DNA from: Rhodanobacter fulvus Jip2
GTDB lineage: Bacteria > Pseudomonadota > Gammaproteobacteria > Xanthomonadales > Rhodanobacteraceae
Reading direction: 5' to 3'
DNA length: 64,000 nt
Assembly: GCF_000264315.1 (NCBI RefSeq)
Contig: NZ_AJXU01000028.1
Span: forward strand, 124,001-188,000
Below the pieces are notes generated by a model. The model was not told the DNA's origin and made no database searches. It was given only the letters and a program-made list of their open reading frames with translations. This document shows, one piece after another, positions 45,272 to 53,367 of the stretch. The position numbers were made by a program, and so were the translations under genes. The number at the start of each line of letters is the position of its first letter. Within the stretch, counting starts at the first letter, position 1.

Positions 45272-47239
45272 ATGTCATCGCACGAACCGAAGATCGGCAA
45301 CGCGCTGGCTGATGCCGCGCAGAAGCGCACCACGGCGCCGGACGTCCACGACCACGACCACGACGAGCATGAGCATACGTTCGATCGCTGGGAAGCCGCT
45401 CGCATCGTTTTCGTGGGTCTTGCCGCCATCGCGGTGTGGTTCCGCTTGTGGGAGCCCTTTGCGACGGTAAGCGTGATTGGCGTGGCGGGCGTCCTGGTCG
45501 GTGGTTGGCCGATTTTCCGAGAAGCTGCCGAAAACATCTTCGCCCAGCGCATGACCATGGAGTTATCCATGAGCATCGCCCTGATTGCGGCGGCCGCGAT
45601 CGGTGAATTCTTCACGGCACTGATCATCACGCTGTTTGTATTGATTGCCGAAGTTCTCGAAGGCATGACGGTGACCCGAGGTCGCACGGCCATTCGTGAC
45701 TTGCTGGATTTCCTTCCTCGTTCGGCGACCGTGCGTCGTGGAGGGAGCATCGCCGAGGTCGATGCCAGCGAGCTGGTGGTGGACGATGCCATTCTGGTCA
45801 ATCCCGGCGGCCGGGTGCCGGTCGATGGCGTCGTACTCAGCGGGCACTCGTTTCTGGACCAGTCCCGCATCACCGGCGAATCGATGCCTGTGGAAGCCAC
45901 CGCCGGCGCACCGGTCTATGCCGGATCGATCAACCAGTCCGGTGCGCTCGAAATTCGGGCCGAGCGTCTGGGAAGGGATACCAGCTACGGCAAGATCATC
46001 GAGGCCGTGGAGCAATCCGAACGCTCGCGCGCCCCGGTGCAGCGGCTGGCCGACCAGTTGGCCGGTTACCTGGTGTACTTCGCGCTGGCGGCGGCCGTAG
46101 TGACGTGGCTGATGACCCGCGACATGCGTTCGACCATCTCCGTGATTATTGTGGCCGGGGCGTGCGGCATTGCTGCGGGCACGCCCTTGGCCATCCTGGG
46201 GGCGATCGGACGGGCGGCTCGTCTGGGTGCCATCATTAAAGGTGGCCTGTACCTGGAAACACTGGGTCGAGTCGACACGGTGGTCGTCGACAAGACCGGC
46301 ACACTCACCTTCGGGCGACCGGAGGTGCAGCACGTTTTCCCCGTGGAAGGTATTAAGCCAGAAGAGGTGCTTGAGGCGGCCGCAACCGCCGAAATCCGCT
46401 CCGAGCACCCGTTAGGTCAGGCCATTGTCACTTATGCCAAGGCACAAGGGCTCACCATCGCCGAACCGGATCATTTTGACTACACGCCGGGCCGCGGGAT
46501 TGCCGCCACGCTGGCCAACGCGATGTTGCTGGTCGGTAATCGCGCGCTGATGACTGATCACCATGTCGACGTACCCGCGTCGCTGACCGAACGCTTGGTA
46601 GCGGCTTCGGAAGTGTACGTGGCACGCAATGGTCAGCTGCTCGGCGCCATTGCCGTCGCGGACACGGTACGTCCCGAAGCACGCGCGGCTGTCGATGCGC
46701 TGGCGGCGCTCGGTTTACGCACCATCCTGCTGACCGGTGACTCACAACCGGTGGCCAAGAACGTCGCAGATCATCTGGGCATCGCCGAGTACGAGGCTGA
46801 TTTGCTGCCCGAGGACAAACATCGGAAGGTAGCAGCCCTGGTAGCCGCCGGTCGCATCGTGTCCATGCTGGGCGACGGTATCAACGATGCCCCCGCGCTC
46901 ACGGCAGCCAGCGTCGGTGTGGCCATGGGTTCGGGTACCGATGTTGCCCGCGAAAGTGCCGATATGGTGCTTTTGGGCAATGACCTATCGCGCTTCGTCG
47001 ATACGCTGGTGATCGCACGGCGCACGCGCAACATCATCTGGTTCAATTTCGGTGGAACCATCGTGGTCGATGTGATCGGTGTGGTTTTGGCATCGCTGGG
47101 CCTACTCAACCCGTTGGCCGCCGCGTTCATTCATGTGGCTTCGGAAATGGCCTTCATCCTCAATTCTGCGCGACTACTGCCGCCGATCGATCGTCAACGG
47201 CCTGCCACACATCCACCGGTTGCGCTGCTGGAACACTAA
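45272..47239 (+). CDS. P1B-type heavy-metal ATPase with non-canonical TM motif
   Basis: 655 aa. A His/Asp-rich N terminus (HDHDHDEHEH, about 26-36) replaces CxxC domains. TGES, DKTGT (about 337-341), SEHPLGQ (HP motif) and [10 protein letters not shown] are present, so it is catalytically complete. The transmembrane metal motif, normally CPC, SPC or CPH, reads GACGIAAGTP (about 295): the first Cys and the Pro are replaced and only one Cys remains. Substrate therefore cannot be deduced from known subgroups; the RcnR-type regulator points to Ni/Co. Confidence 0.88.
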   Translation: MSSHEPKIGNALADAAQKRTTAPDVHDHDHDEHEHTFDRWEAARIVFVGLAAIAVWFRLWEPFATVSVIGVAGVLVGGWPIFREAAENIFAQRMTMELSMSIALIAAAAIGEFFTALIITLFVLIAEVLEGMTVTRGRTAIRDLLDFLPRSATVRRGGSIAEVDASELVVDDAILVNPGGRVPVDGVVLSGHSFLDQSRITGESMPVEATAGAPVYAGSINQSGALEIRAERLGRDTSYGKIIEAVEQSERSRAPVQRLADQLAGYLVYFALAAAVVTWLMTRDMRSTISVIIVAGACGIAAGTPLAILGAIGRAARLGAIIKGGLYLETLGRVDTVVVDKTGTLTFGRPEVQHVFPVEGIKPEEVLEAAATAEIRSEHPLGQAIVTYAKAQGLTIAEPDHFDYTPGRGIAATLANAMLLVGNRALMTDHHVDVPASLTERLVAASEVYVARNGQLLGAIAVADTVRPEARAAVDALAALGLRTILLTGDSQPVAKNVADHLGIAEYEADLLPEDKHRKVAALVAAGRIVSMLGDGINDAPALTAASVGVAMGSGTDVARESADMVLLGNDLSRFVDTLVIARRTRNIIWFNFGGTIVVDVIGVVLASLGLLNPLAAAFIHVASEMAFILNSARLLPPIDRQRPATHPPVALLEH

Positions 47240-47301
47240 TCCTGCGTGCGGCACTGGCACGTCGGGCGGCGTCTTTCAGAAACCTTTTTTGAGTTACCAC
47301 C

Positions 47302-47652
47302 ATGCCATGGATTATCACCAAATATCTCATCACCGCGGCCATCGTGGTGGCGGTGTCCGAACTGGCCAAGCGCAGTGATCGACTAGGAGCGCTGCTCGCG
47401 TCTCTCCCGCTGGTGACACTGCTCGCGCTGACCTGGCTCTATCTGGACAAGCAGCCCGCGGAGAAGATCGCGAATCACGCCTGGTATACGTTCTGGTATG
47501 TCGTGCCGACGCTGCCGATGTTCCTGATCTTTCCGCGTCTTTTTGCACGCTTCGGTTTCTGGCCCGCACTGGCACTGAGCGCAGTCATCACGGTGGTGTG
47601 CTTTGGCATTTTTGCGCTGGCCGTCAAGCCCTTCGGGATCAAATTGCTCTAG
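47302..47652 (+). CDS. DUF3147-family small membrane protein
   Basis: 116 aa with four hydrophobic segments (about 5-18, 27-46, 60-78, 88-108). It resembles DUF3147 proteins (WIITKYLITAAIVVAVSELAKRSDRLGALLASLPLVT, cited as positions 3-40). It lies 62 bp after the P-type ATPase and 46 bp before tnpA. Function unknown; it may be the last gene of the metal cargo. Confidence 0.75.
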   Translation: MPWIITKYLITAAIVVAVSELAKRSDRLGALLASLPLVTLLALTWLYLDKQPAEKIANHAWYTFWYVVPTLPMFLIFPRLFARFGFWPALALSAVITVVCFGIFALAVKPFGIKLL

Positions 47653-47698
47653 TTTCGTCTTTTTTGGCTGCGGCAAGCATGTCGCATCGTGGATTCGC

Positions 47699-50668
47699 AT
47701 GAGCACGATTCAGGACACTGCCTATCCCCAATTGAAGAAGGATCTCAGCGCCCGTGAACTGGCGGCCATATACACGCCCACGGCCGATGAGTCCGCTTTC
47801 GCCATGGGTGTGTCCGCACGTAAGCCGACCCAAGCATTGCTGTTGATCCAGCTCAAAATCCTTCAGCGTTTGGGTTACTTCGAGCCACTGTCGACGTTGC
47901 CGCGAGTGATCATCGATCACGTATGTAGCAGTGTCCAGATACGTGTTCCCACCATGCGCGAATTGAAGGCTTACGACGCGTCGGGAAGCCGCTCGCAGCA
48001 TCTGCAGAAGATCCGTGACTTCATCGGTGTGCGGCGGTTTGTGGACACCGATTGGCCTTGGCTGGATCAGGTTGCTCGCGAGGCCGCCTCGACCAAACAG
48101 GAGTTGGAGGACATCATTAATGTCCTCATTGAGGAACTCGTTCGGCAGAAATTCGAACTACCCGGGTTCACCCAACTCGTACGCGCCGCACGGGCGGCGC
48201 GTAACACTGTCAACACCGCGATCTTCAAATCGGTCACGGAGCAATTGTCGGCCGAGCAGTGCCAGATGCTGGACGACCTGATCCTGCAGCGACGTGGGGT
48301 CACCCTCTGGGACCAACTCAAGCGCGAACCGAAAAGACCCACGGTGCGTGAGGTGGCAAAGTTCCTTGAGCATATCCGTTGGCTCAAGAGCCTGGGCCAT
48401 GGATTACCCGATACCCGCGAAATGGCAGTAACCAAACGTCATCAATTGATGCTGGAAGCTCGGGCGTTGGACGCGAAGGACCTCCGAACCGTCAAGCTGA
48501 TCAAACGTCATACGCTGGCCGTGCTGCTGATCCAGTCGCAGTTGGAGAAAGCCACTGACGACGTTGCGAGCATTTTCATCAAGATCATGCACGGTATCGA
48601 CAACCAAGCCGAGGAGCGGCTGCGCCAGTACCGATTGGATCATGCTGAGCAGACCGATCGCCTGATTGGCCAGTTTCGCGAGGTGCTGGCCGCCATGCAA
48701 GAAGGCGAATCGGCCAAGAAGCGCGTGGCAAATATGGAACGGGTGCTGGGCGATGATCCGGAACAATGGATCATCCAATGCGATGAGCATGCCGCCTTTG
48801 CGGGGAATAACTATCTGCCTTTCATGTTGAAACCCTACAGCGACAAGCGTGCATTGCTGTACCAGTGCCTGGAGGTGCTCGAACTTCAGTCCAGCTCGCA
48901 AGACGATACGCTGGTACGAGCCATCGCGTGGCTCCGGGAATGGCGCACGGCACGCCGCGAGCACCTCGATGTTGCCGTGCTTCCCACCGGGATCGACCTG
49001 AAGCGCTGGCTGCCCGATGGCTGGTATCGTCTGGTTGCGGTGACATCACCGGAAGGTGAGTCGCGGATCCATCGAAAATATCTTGAACTGTTCGTCTGCA
49101 TGTCGATCATGAAAGACCTGCAGTCCGGCGATCTGTACTCGGCACACAGCAACGATTTCGATGACTACCGCGAACACCTTGTGTCGTGGGACGAGTACGG
49201 CGGGGAACTGGGCCGCTACTGCGATATCACCTCGCTGCCGAAGGATGGCCCGGGTTTTGTTGCACAGCTCAAGGCTGAGATGTCGACGCTGGCCAAGCAG
49301 GTGGACGACAGCTTTCCAGAGAACGAGTTCGTACGGATCGGTGACAACGGTTTGGTCATTCAGCGGCTTGACCGCAAGCAGGATCCACCGGAATTGGCCT
49401 TGTTGGAAGCGCGACTCAAGGAGGATATGCCCTCCGTCAACATATTGGACCTGCTGACCGAGGCTGAGCAGTGGCTCAACCTGCACCGGTTGTTCGGGCC
49501 GTTGTCCGGCTTTGAAGCCAAGATCGACGATCCACGCAAGCGCTTCATCACGACCTTGTTTTGCTACGGCTGCAATCTGGGTCCCACGCAGACGGCGCGC
49601 TCGGTGCAGGGGCTGAGCCGAAAACAGGTAGCCTGGCTCAATCTTCGCCATATCACCGAGGAGCGGTTGGACAACGCAATCGTGCGGGTGATCAATGCCT
49701 TCAACACCTTCGCTTTGCCCAAATTCTGGGGTACCGGCAAACACGTCTCGGCCGACGGCACGAAGTGGAGCATCTACGAGCAGAACCTGCTGTCGGAGTA
49801 CCACGTTCGTTATGGTGGCTACGGTGGCATCGGTTATTACCACGTCTCGGATATGTACATCGCGCTCTTCAGCAACTTCATTCCGTGTGGCGTGCATGAG
49901 GCGGTTTATATCCTCGACGGTCTGATCAAGAACGAATCTGATGTCCAGCCGGACACGATCCACGGTGACACCCAAGCCCAGAGTGCGCCCGTGTTCGGCT
50001 TGTCGCACCTGTTGGGTATCCGTCTCATGCCGCGCATCCGTGGCATCAAGCAGCTGGTGTTCTACAAGCCTGATCGGAAGGCCAAGTACGGGCACATCAA
50101 TAGCTTGTTCACCGAATCGATCAACTGGGAGCTCATCGAGCGCCACTATCCGGACATGCTGCGCGTGGCCATCTCGATCAAGGCAGGGCGGATTACTCCT
50201 TCAATGATTCTTCGGCGCCTAGGTGTGGCCAGCCGGAAGAACAAGCTGTATTTCGCGTTCCGCGAACTCGGTCGAGCAATACGAACCAAGTTCCTACTGA
50301 ACTACATCAACGATGTCGAGCTGCGCCGTGTGATCCACCAGTCGACGAACAAAAGCGAGCAGTTCAACGACTTCGCCCAATGGTTGCACTTCGCGAATGA
50401 CGGAATCATTGCGGAAAACATTCGCCACGAGCAGCGAAAGGTCGTGAAATACAACCACCTCGTGGCCAACATGGTCATCCTGCACAACGTCCATACGATG
50501 TCGCGGACGCTGAAAGTCCTTCAAGAGCAGGGCGTTCCGCTCAGCGAAGAACTGCTGAACCGGCTGTCACCATACCGGCGAGAGCATATCAATCGGCTAG
50601 GCCACTACTCACTGGACTTGGATCGGTACCAGAGTTCCATGGCCAAAGACATCAAATTTACCTTGTAG
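47699..50668 (+). CDS. tnpA: Tn3-family transposase TnpA
   Basis: 989 aa from ATG 47699, standard length. The N-terminal DUF4158-type domain (DLSARELAAIYTPTADE, about 11-27) is followed by a long helical linker and the Tn3 DDE domain. Catalytic residues are D686 (SADGTKW), D757 (HGDTQAQ) and E856 (FRELGRAI). It ends 8 bp before the right inverted repeat. It catalyses replicative transposition, giving cointegrates that the TnpS/TnpT-like pair at the left end would resolve. Confidence 0.95.
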   Translation: MSTIQDTAYPQLKKDLSARELAAIYTPTADESAFAMGVSARKPTQALLLIQLKILQRLGYFEPLSTLPRVIIDHVCSSVQIRVPTMRELKAYDASGSRSQHLQKIRDFIGVRRFVDTDWPWLDQVAREAASTKQELEDIINVLIEELVRQKFELPGFTQLVRAARAARNTVNTAIFKSVTEQLSAEQCQMLDDLILQRRGVTLWDQLKREPKRPTVREVAKFLEHIRWLKSLGHGLPDTREMAVTKRHQLMLEARALDAKDLRTVKLIKRHTLAVLLIQSQLEKATDDVASIFIKIMHGIDNQAEERLRQYRLDHAEQTDRLIGQFREVLAAMQEGESAKKRVANMERVLGDDPEQWIIQCDEHAAFAGNNYLPFMLKPYSDKRALLYQCLEVLELQSSSQDDTLVRAIAWLREWRTARREHLDVAVLPTGIDLKRWLPDGWYRLVAVTSPEGESRIHRKYLELFVCMSIMKDLQSGDLYSAHSNDFDDYREHLVSWDEYGGELGRYCDITSLPKDGPGFVAQLKAEMSTLAKQVDDSFPENEFVRIGDNGLVIQRLDRKQDPPELALLEARLKEDMPSVNILDLLTEAEQWLNLHRLFGPLSGFEAKIDDPRKRFITTLFCYGCNLGPTQTARSVQGLSRKQVAWLNLRHITEERLDNAIVRVINAFNTFALPKFWGTGKHVSADGTKWSIYEQNLLSEYHVRYGGYGGIGYYHVSDMYIALFSNFIPCGVHEAVYILDGLIKNESDVQPDTIHGDTQAQSAPVFGLSHLLGIRLMPRIRGIKQLVFYKPDRKAKYGHINSLFTESINWELIERHYPDMLRVAISIKAGRITPSMILRRLGVASRKNKLYFAFRELGRAIRTKFLLNYINDVELRRVIHQSTNKSEQFNDFAQWLHFANDGIIAENIRHEQRKVVKYNHLVANMVILHNVHTMSRTLKVLQEQGVPLSEELLNRLSPYRREHINRLGHYSLDLDRYQSSMAKDIKFTL

Positions 50669-50676
50669 CCTCAACG

Positions 50677-50723
50677 ACTTATTGTCCGTTCTGCGAAAAT
50701 TTCCAGAATCCCGGCCGAACCTC
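50677..50723 (-). repeat. Right terminal inverted repeat of the transposon
   Basis: Read on the minus strand it begins GAGGTTCGGCCGGG and ends CAATAAGT. It is identical to the left end over positions 1-5, 8-35 and 43-47. It also supplies the false C-terminal residues and stop of the truncated recombinase frame (ending at 50679). Confidence 0.88.
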
Positions 50724-50728
50724 AACCC
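50724..50728. repeat. Target-site duplication, right copy (AACCC)
   Basis: Matches 11184-11188 and directly abuts the right inverted repeat. Confidence 0.88.
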
Positions 50729-51560
50729 GATCCTTCCAGATGCGCCGGAAGATCGCCCCCTCGCGAATCTCGGCCGCCGCCAGCCAGGCCGTCAGCGCTT
50801 CGGCGCTAATCCCTAGGATCGGCTTGTCCGGCGTCGAATCCGCCGTCACCCCCGCCTGCTGCGTCTTCGAATATTCCAACCTATAGATGTAGCCGTCCTC
50901 GCCGACCTTGCGCAGGTCCCGCCAGTCCGCCGCGGCGATCTCGCTGCGCCGGCGACCGCCGCTGGCGAAGCCGAAGCAGAGCAGGGCCCGATCGCGTAAA
51001 CCCGCCAAGGAATCGTCGCAGGTCGCCAGCATCGCCTCGAGCTCCGGGCGCGTGATCGCGGTCTTCTTGGTCGGCCGCTCGCCGCGTTTGACCGCGGCGC
51101 GCCGGGCGCGGCTCAGCAGTGTGCGCACGCTGGCCAGCTCACACGGGTTCGTCAGGCGCTTGAGCTTGTGGGCGGTCGACAGCACGGCCACGCGCTGGAC
51201 CACAGTGGCGAGCTTGAGCGGCCCGAGTTTGGCCTTGAGGCCAGCGGCGACCAACACCTGGTCGATCGCCGGCGGCAGCTCGCTGACCAGGCCGGTCTTG
51301 TTCTTGCGCTGGATGTGGTCGACCAGGAACTGGATCACCACGGCCTCGCTGACCGGCAGGGTCAGCTCGACGCCGAAGCGGGCCTGGTGCCAGCCGGCCC
51401 AGTAGCGCAGGGCGGCCGCGTAGCTGCGGGTGGTGTTGGCGGCGGCCGCTTCGGCCAGTAGTTCGCGCACGGCGTCGGCCGCTTGCTGGGCCAGTTGTTC
51501 CGGCAGCACGAGGCCGGCAGCGGGTGCGGCGAGGGCAGGCAAGTCGCGTTTATGCTTCAT
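50724..51560 (-). pseudogene. 5' part of the split tyrosine recombinase (tnpS-like)
   Basis: Encodes the first 279 residues from ATG 51560 (an earlier in-frame ATG at 51611 would lie inside the recombination core site). It contains the N-terminal core-binding domain (NTTRSYAAALRYWAGWHQARFG, cited as about 42-63) and the first catalytic Arg (FASGGRRRSEIA). HxxR, His and Tyr are missing here and are found at 10941-11183. Read-through into the transposon end adds about 15 foreign residues before a stop at 50679. Divergent from tnpT at 51666, exactly the tnpS-tnpT arrangement of Tn4651. Confidence 0.9.
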
Positions 51561-51592
51561 TATATGTAATGTATAATACGAAATAGGGCGTC

Positions 51593-51623
51593 TACTGGCG
51601 ATAATCATCACTTATCACCAGTA
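51593..51623. repeat. Candidate core recombination site of the tnpS/tnpT resolution system
   Basis: Inverted arms TACTGGCGATAA and TTATCACCAGTA (11 of 12 pairs complementary) surround a 7-nt spacer TCATCAC. Twelve-bp arms with a 6-8-nt spacer is the geometry of tyrosine-recombinase crossover sites. It lies in the gap between tnpS and tnpT, where Tn4651 has its resolution site. Confidence 0.7.
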
Positions 51624-51665
51624 CGTCAACTAACGGGCAGGGCGCCGACAGGGGAGACATCAGCG

Positions 51666-52610
51666 ATGGCCAGAGGCATCACCCAAGAACAGGTCAACGC
51701 CGCGGCCGACGCGCTGGTGACCGCCGGCGAGCGGCCGACGGTCGAGAAGATTCGGGCGCAGCTCGGTACGGGCTCGCCCAATACCGTGACCCGTATGCTG
51801 GACACCTGGCGCGGCATGCTCGCCACACGGCTGAGCCAGGTGCTCGCGTTGCCCGAGATACCGGGGAACGTGGGGCAGGCGTTTGCCGAGGTATGGCGCC
51901 TCGCCGTTACCCATGCAGAGTCCGTGGTCCAAGCCTCATTCGCTCAAGAGCAGAACGCCCTGCTGGCCGCCCAAACGTCACTCACGCAAGAGCGCAAGCT
52001 CTGGGAGATCGCGATTACCGAAGCCCAAGCGCAAGCGCAAAGGGCGGATCAGGCCCGTAACGTGGCTGAGACACGACTGGCAGACGTTCAGCGTCTCGTG
52101 GAGCAACAGGCGGGACAACTGGCGGAACTGATACAACAACGCGATGGGTTGCAGCAACGAGCGACGCATCTTGCAGAGGCCTTCGACACCCATCAACGCG
52201 CAATGGTCGCCGAACGTGAGGCTCAAGCAGCACACGTTCGGGCAGTGGAAGATCGGGCGCACACGGAAATCGATCGGGCGCGGGAAGAAACCAAAACCGC
52301 CCGAGCGACGCTGCAGCGGCAGGAACGGGAATTATCTGCAGCGGCTTCGAGACTGGAGAAGGCCTCGGAATCCGCTCGGGCTGCCGAGCGCTCGGCTACC
52401 GAACAGGGGGCTCGCGCCAAAGCCTTGGAGCAGCAACTGGCCCGGATGGATGGCCTTTCGGCGGTGCTACTGGCAGCTCAGCAAGCATTGAAAGCGAGTA
52501 CGCAACGGGAAGGGGCGCTCCAAGCCAAGTTGGATCGCGCGACGGCAGACGCGAAGATCAAGTCGGCGGCCAAGAAAAGGAAGCCGAGGAGTATGTCAGG
52601 GGCGAGCTAG
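51666..52610 (+). CDS. tnpT: KfrA-like coiled-coil protein, TnpT of the interrupted transposon
   Basis: 314 aa from ATG 51666 (GGGGAG upstream). The N-terminal KfrA-type DNA-binding domain (about 1-75; ITQEQVNAAADALVTAGERP, GTGSPNTVTRMLDTWR) leads into a long coiled coil (about 85-290) and a Lys-rich tail. It is head-to-head with the split tnpS and flanks the core site. In Tn4651 TnpT binds the resolution site and promotes TnpS recombination. Intact, although its partner gene is broken. Confidence 0.82.
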   Translation: MARGITQEQVNAAADALVTAGERPTVEKIRAQLGTGSPNTVTRMLDTWRGMLATRLSQVLALPEIPGNVGQAFAEVWRLAVTHAESVVQASFAQEQNALLAAQTSLTQERKLWEIAITEAQAQAQRADQARNVAETRLADVQRLVEQQAGQLAELIQQRDGLQQRATHLAEAFDTHQRAMVAEREAQAAHVRAVEDRAHTEIDRAREETKTARATLQRQERELSAAASRLEKASESARAAERSATEQGARAKALEQQLARMDGLSAVLLAAQQALKASTQREGALQAKLDRATADAKIKSAAKKRKPRSMSGAS

Positions 52611-52675
52611 ATTTGCCGTAGCAAACGTGGCCACCGATATAACATGCTCGATTCTGACTTTGAAAGGATGTTGCA

Positions 52676-52933
52676 ATGATCAACGCCCCCGTACATCCCG
52701 GTGAGATTCTGAAGGCTGATGTTCTTGAGCCACTCGGGTTGGATGTTGATCAAGCGGCAGTGTTGTTGGGCGTACCTCCGTCTGAACTGTCCCAGGTGCT
52801 AGCCGGGCGTGCCGACATTAGTCGCAAAATGGCCCTGGGCCTCGAAAAGGCGGGTATCAGCAACGCTAAAACATGGGTCGAGTTGCAGAGCACCTACAGT
52901 CTGCACCGGCTACAGCTCACAGGCATGCAATAA
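52676..52933 (+). CDS. HigA/VapI-family antitoxin-like HTH protein without a toxin partner
   Basis: 85 aa with the HigA start pattern (HPGEILKADVLEPLGLDVDQAA) and an HTH (LLGVPPSELSQVLAGRADIS). A ribosome site AAGGA precedes it. HigB toxin genes normally lie immediately upstream, but only 65 bp separate it from tnpT and no HigB frame is present there or downstream. It is either a relic or a stand-alone regulator. Confidence 0.85.
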   Translation: MINAPVHPGEILKADVLEPLGLDVDQAAVLLGVPPSELSQVLAGRADISRKMALGLEKAGISNAKTWVELQSTYSLHRLQLTGMQ

Positions 52934-53060
52934 CGTCAGAACCATCTGCCAACCCCGACAGGCGACCAAACAAAACACTGGCGGGATTCGGGCTCGATTG
53001 TTCCCTCTAGAAGGCTTTTCGCCGTTCTCAGATGCCGCTTGATGCGATCCTGCCAAAGGG

Positions 53061-53112
53061 TGACACGGTAAAGCGGTATGACAGGGTTAGCTGCTTAGAT
53101 GACACGGTTAAC
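53061..53112 (+). repeat. Three short direct repeats resembling an IS21-family end
   Basis: TGACACGGTAAAG (53061), TGACAGGGTTAGC (53079) and TGACACGGTTAAC (53100) are spaced 18 and 21 bp apart. IS21-family elements carry multiple repeats like this near their termini. No IstA/IstB gene is present, so this would be a solo end or excision scar. The surrounding 52934-53158 has no gene. Confidence 0.4.
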
Positions 53113-53158
53113 TGGGTGACGACAGCCGGTTCAGCACCTCCGGCCGGCCTCGTCCGTA

Positions 53159-53186
53159 ATTTCGCATAATGTCTATTATGTCAAAT
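53159..53186. other. dif: dif-like XerC/XerD recombination site
   Basis: ATTTCGCATAA (XerC side), TGTCTA (6-bp centre) and TTATGTCAAAT (XerD side) align without gaps to the 28-bp E. coli dif, with 23 identical positions and the XerD arm differing at one base. It sits exactly between the mobile region and apparently resident chromosome. It may be the chromosomal dif or a site left or carried by a Xer-using mobile element. Confidence 0.75.
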
Positions 53187-53367
53187 TGCGAAGCGAGCCT
53201 CCAAGGCAGCTCCGCCCACGTTGCGGCCGGAAATCGGCTCTCGACGGATCAATGCCCTGTTCGCGAGCGACGTTCTATTCGTGGAGTTTTGCGTCCGTTG
53301 TTCCAGCTTCTGCTGGACGGTCGGCAAGCTGTGCTGCCGGGTCGATTTCCGGCTTCGGTCAACACCG

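Larger units (their letters stand above)
11189..50723 (+). mobile_element. 39.5-kb Tn3-family (Tn4651-like) heavy-metal resistance transposon
   Basis: Both ends are visible: 47-bp inverted repeats at 11189-11235 and 50677-50723, flanked by AACCC duplications, with the interrupted host gene recoverable on both sides. Inside are a tnpT-like gene (11624-12628, -), a tyrosine recombinase (12796-13944, +) and tnpA (47699-50668, +), which ends 8 bp before the right repeat. This arrangement, with a tyrosine recombinase plus KfrA-like helper instead of a serine resolvase, is that of Tn4651. Cargo is ars, cop, cus, czc, CDF, FTR1-like and RcnR/P-type ATPase genes. Confidence 0.9.

Noticed and set aside
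53187-53367. Small frames between the dif-like site and the TonB receptor gene
   Set aside because: All are low-complexity antisense-type frames without a start signal or family pattern.
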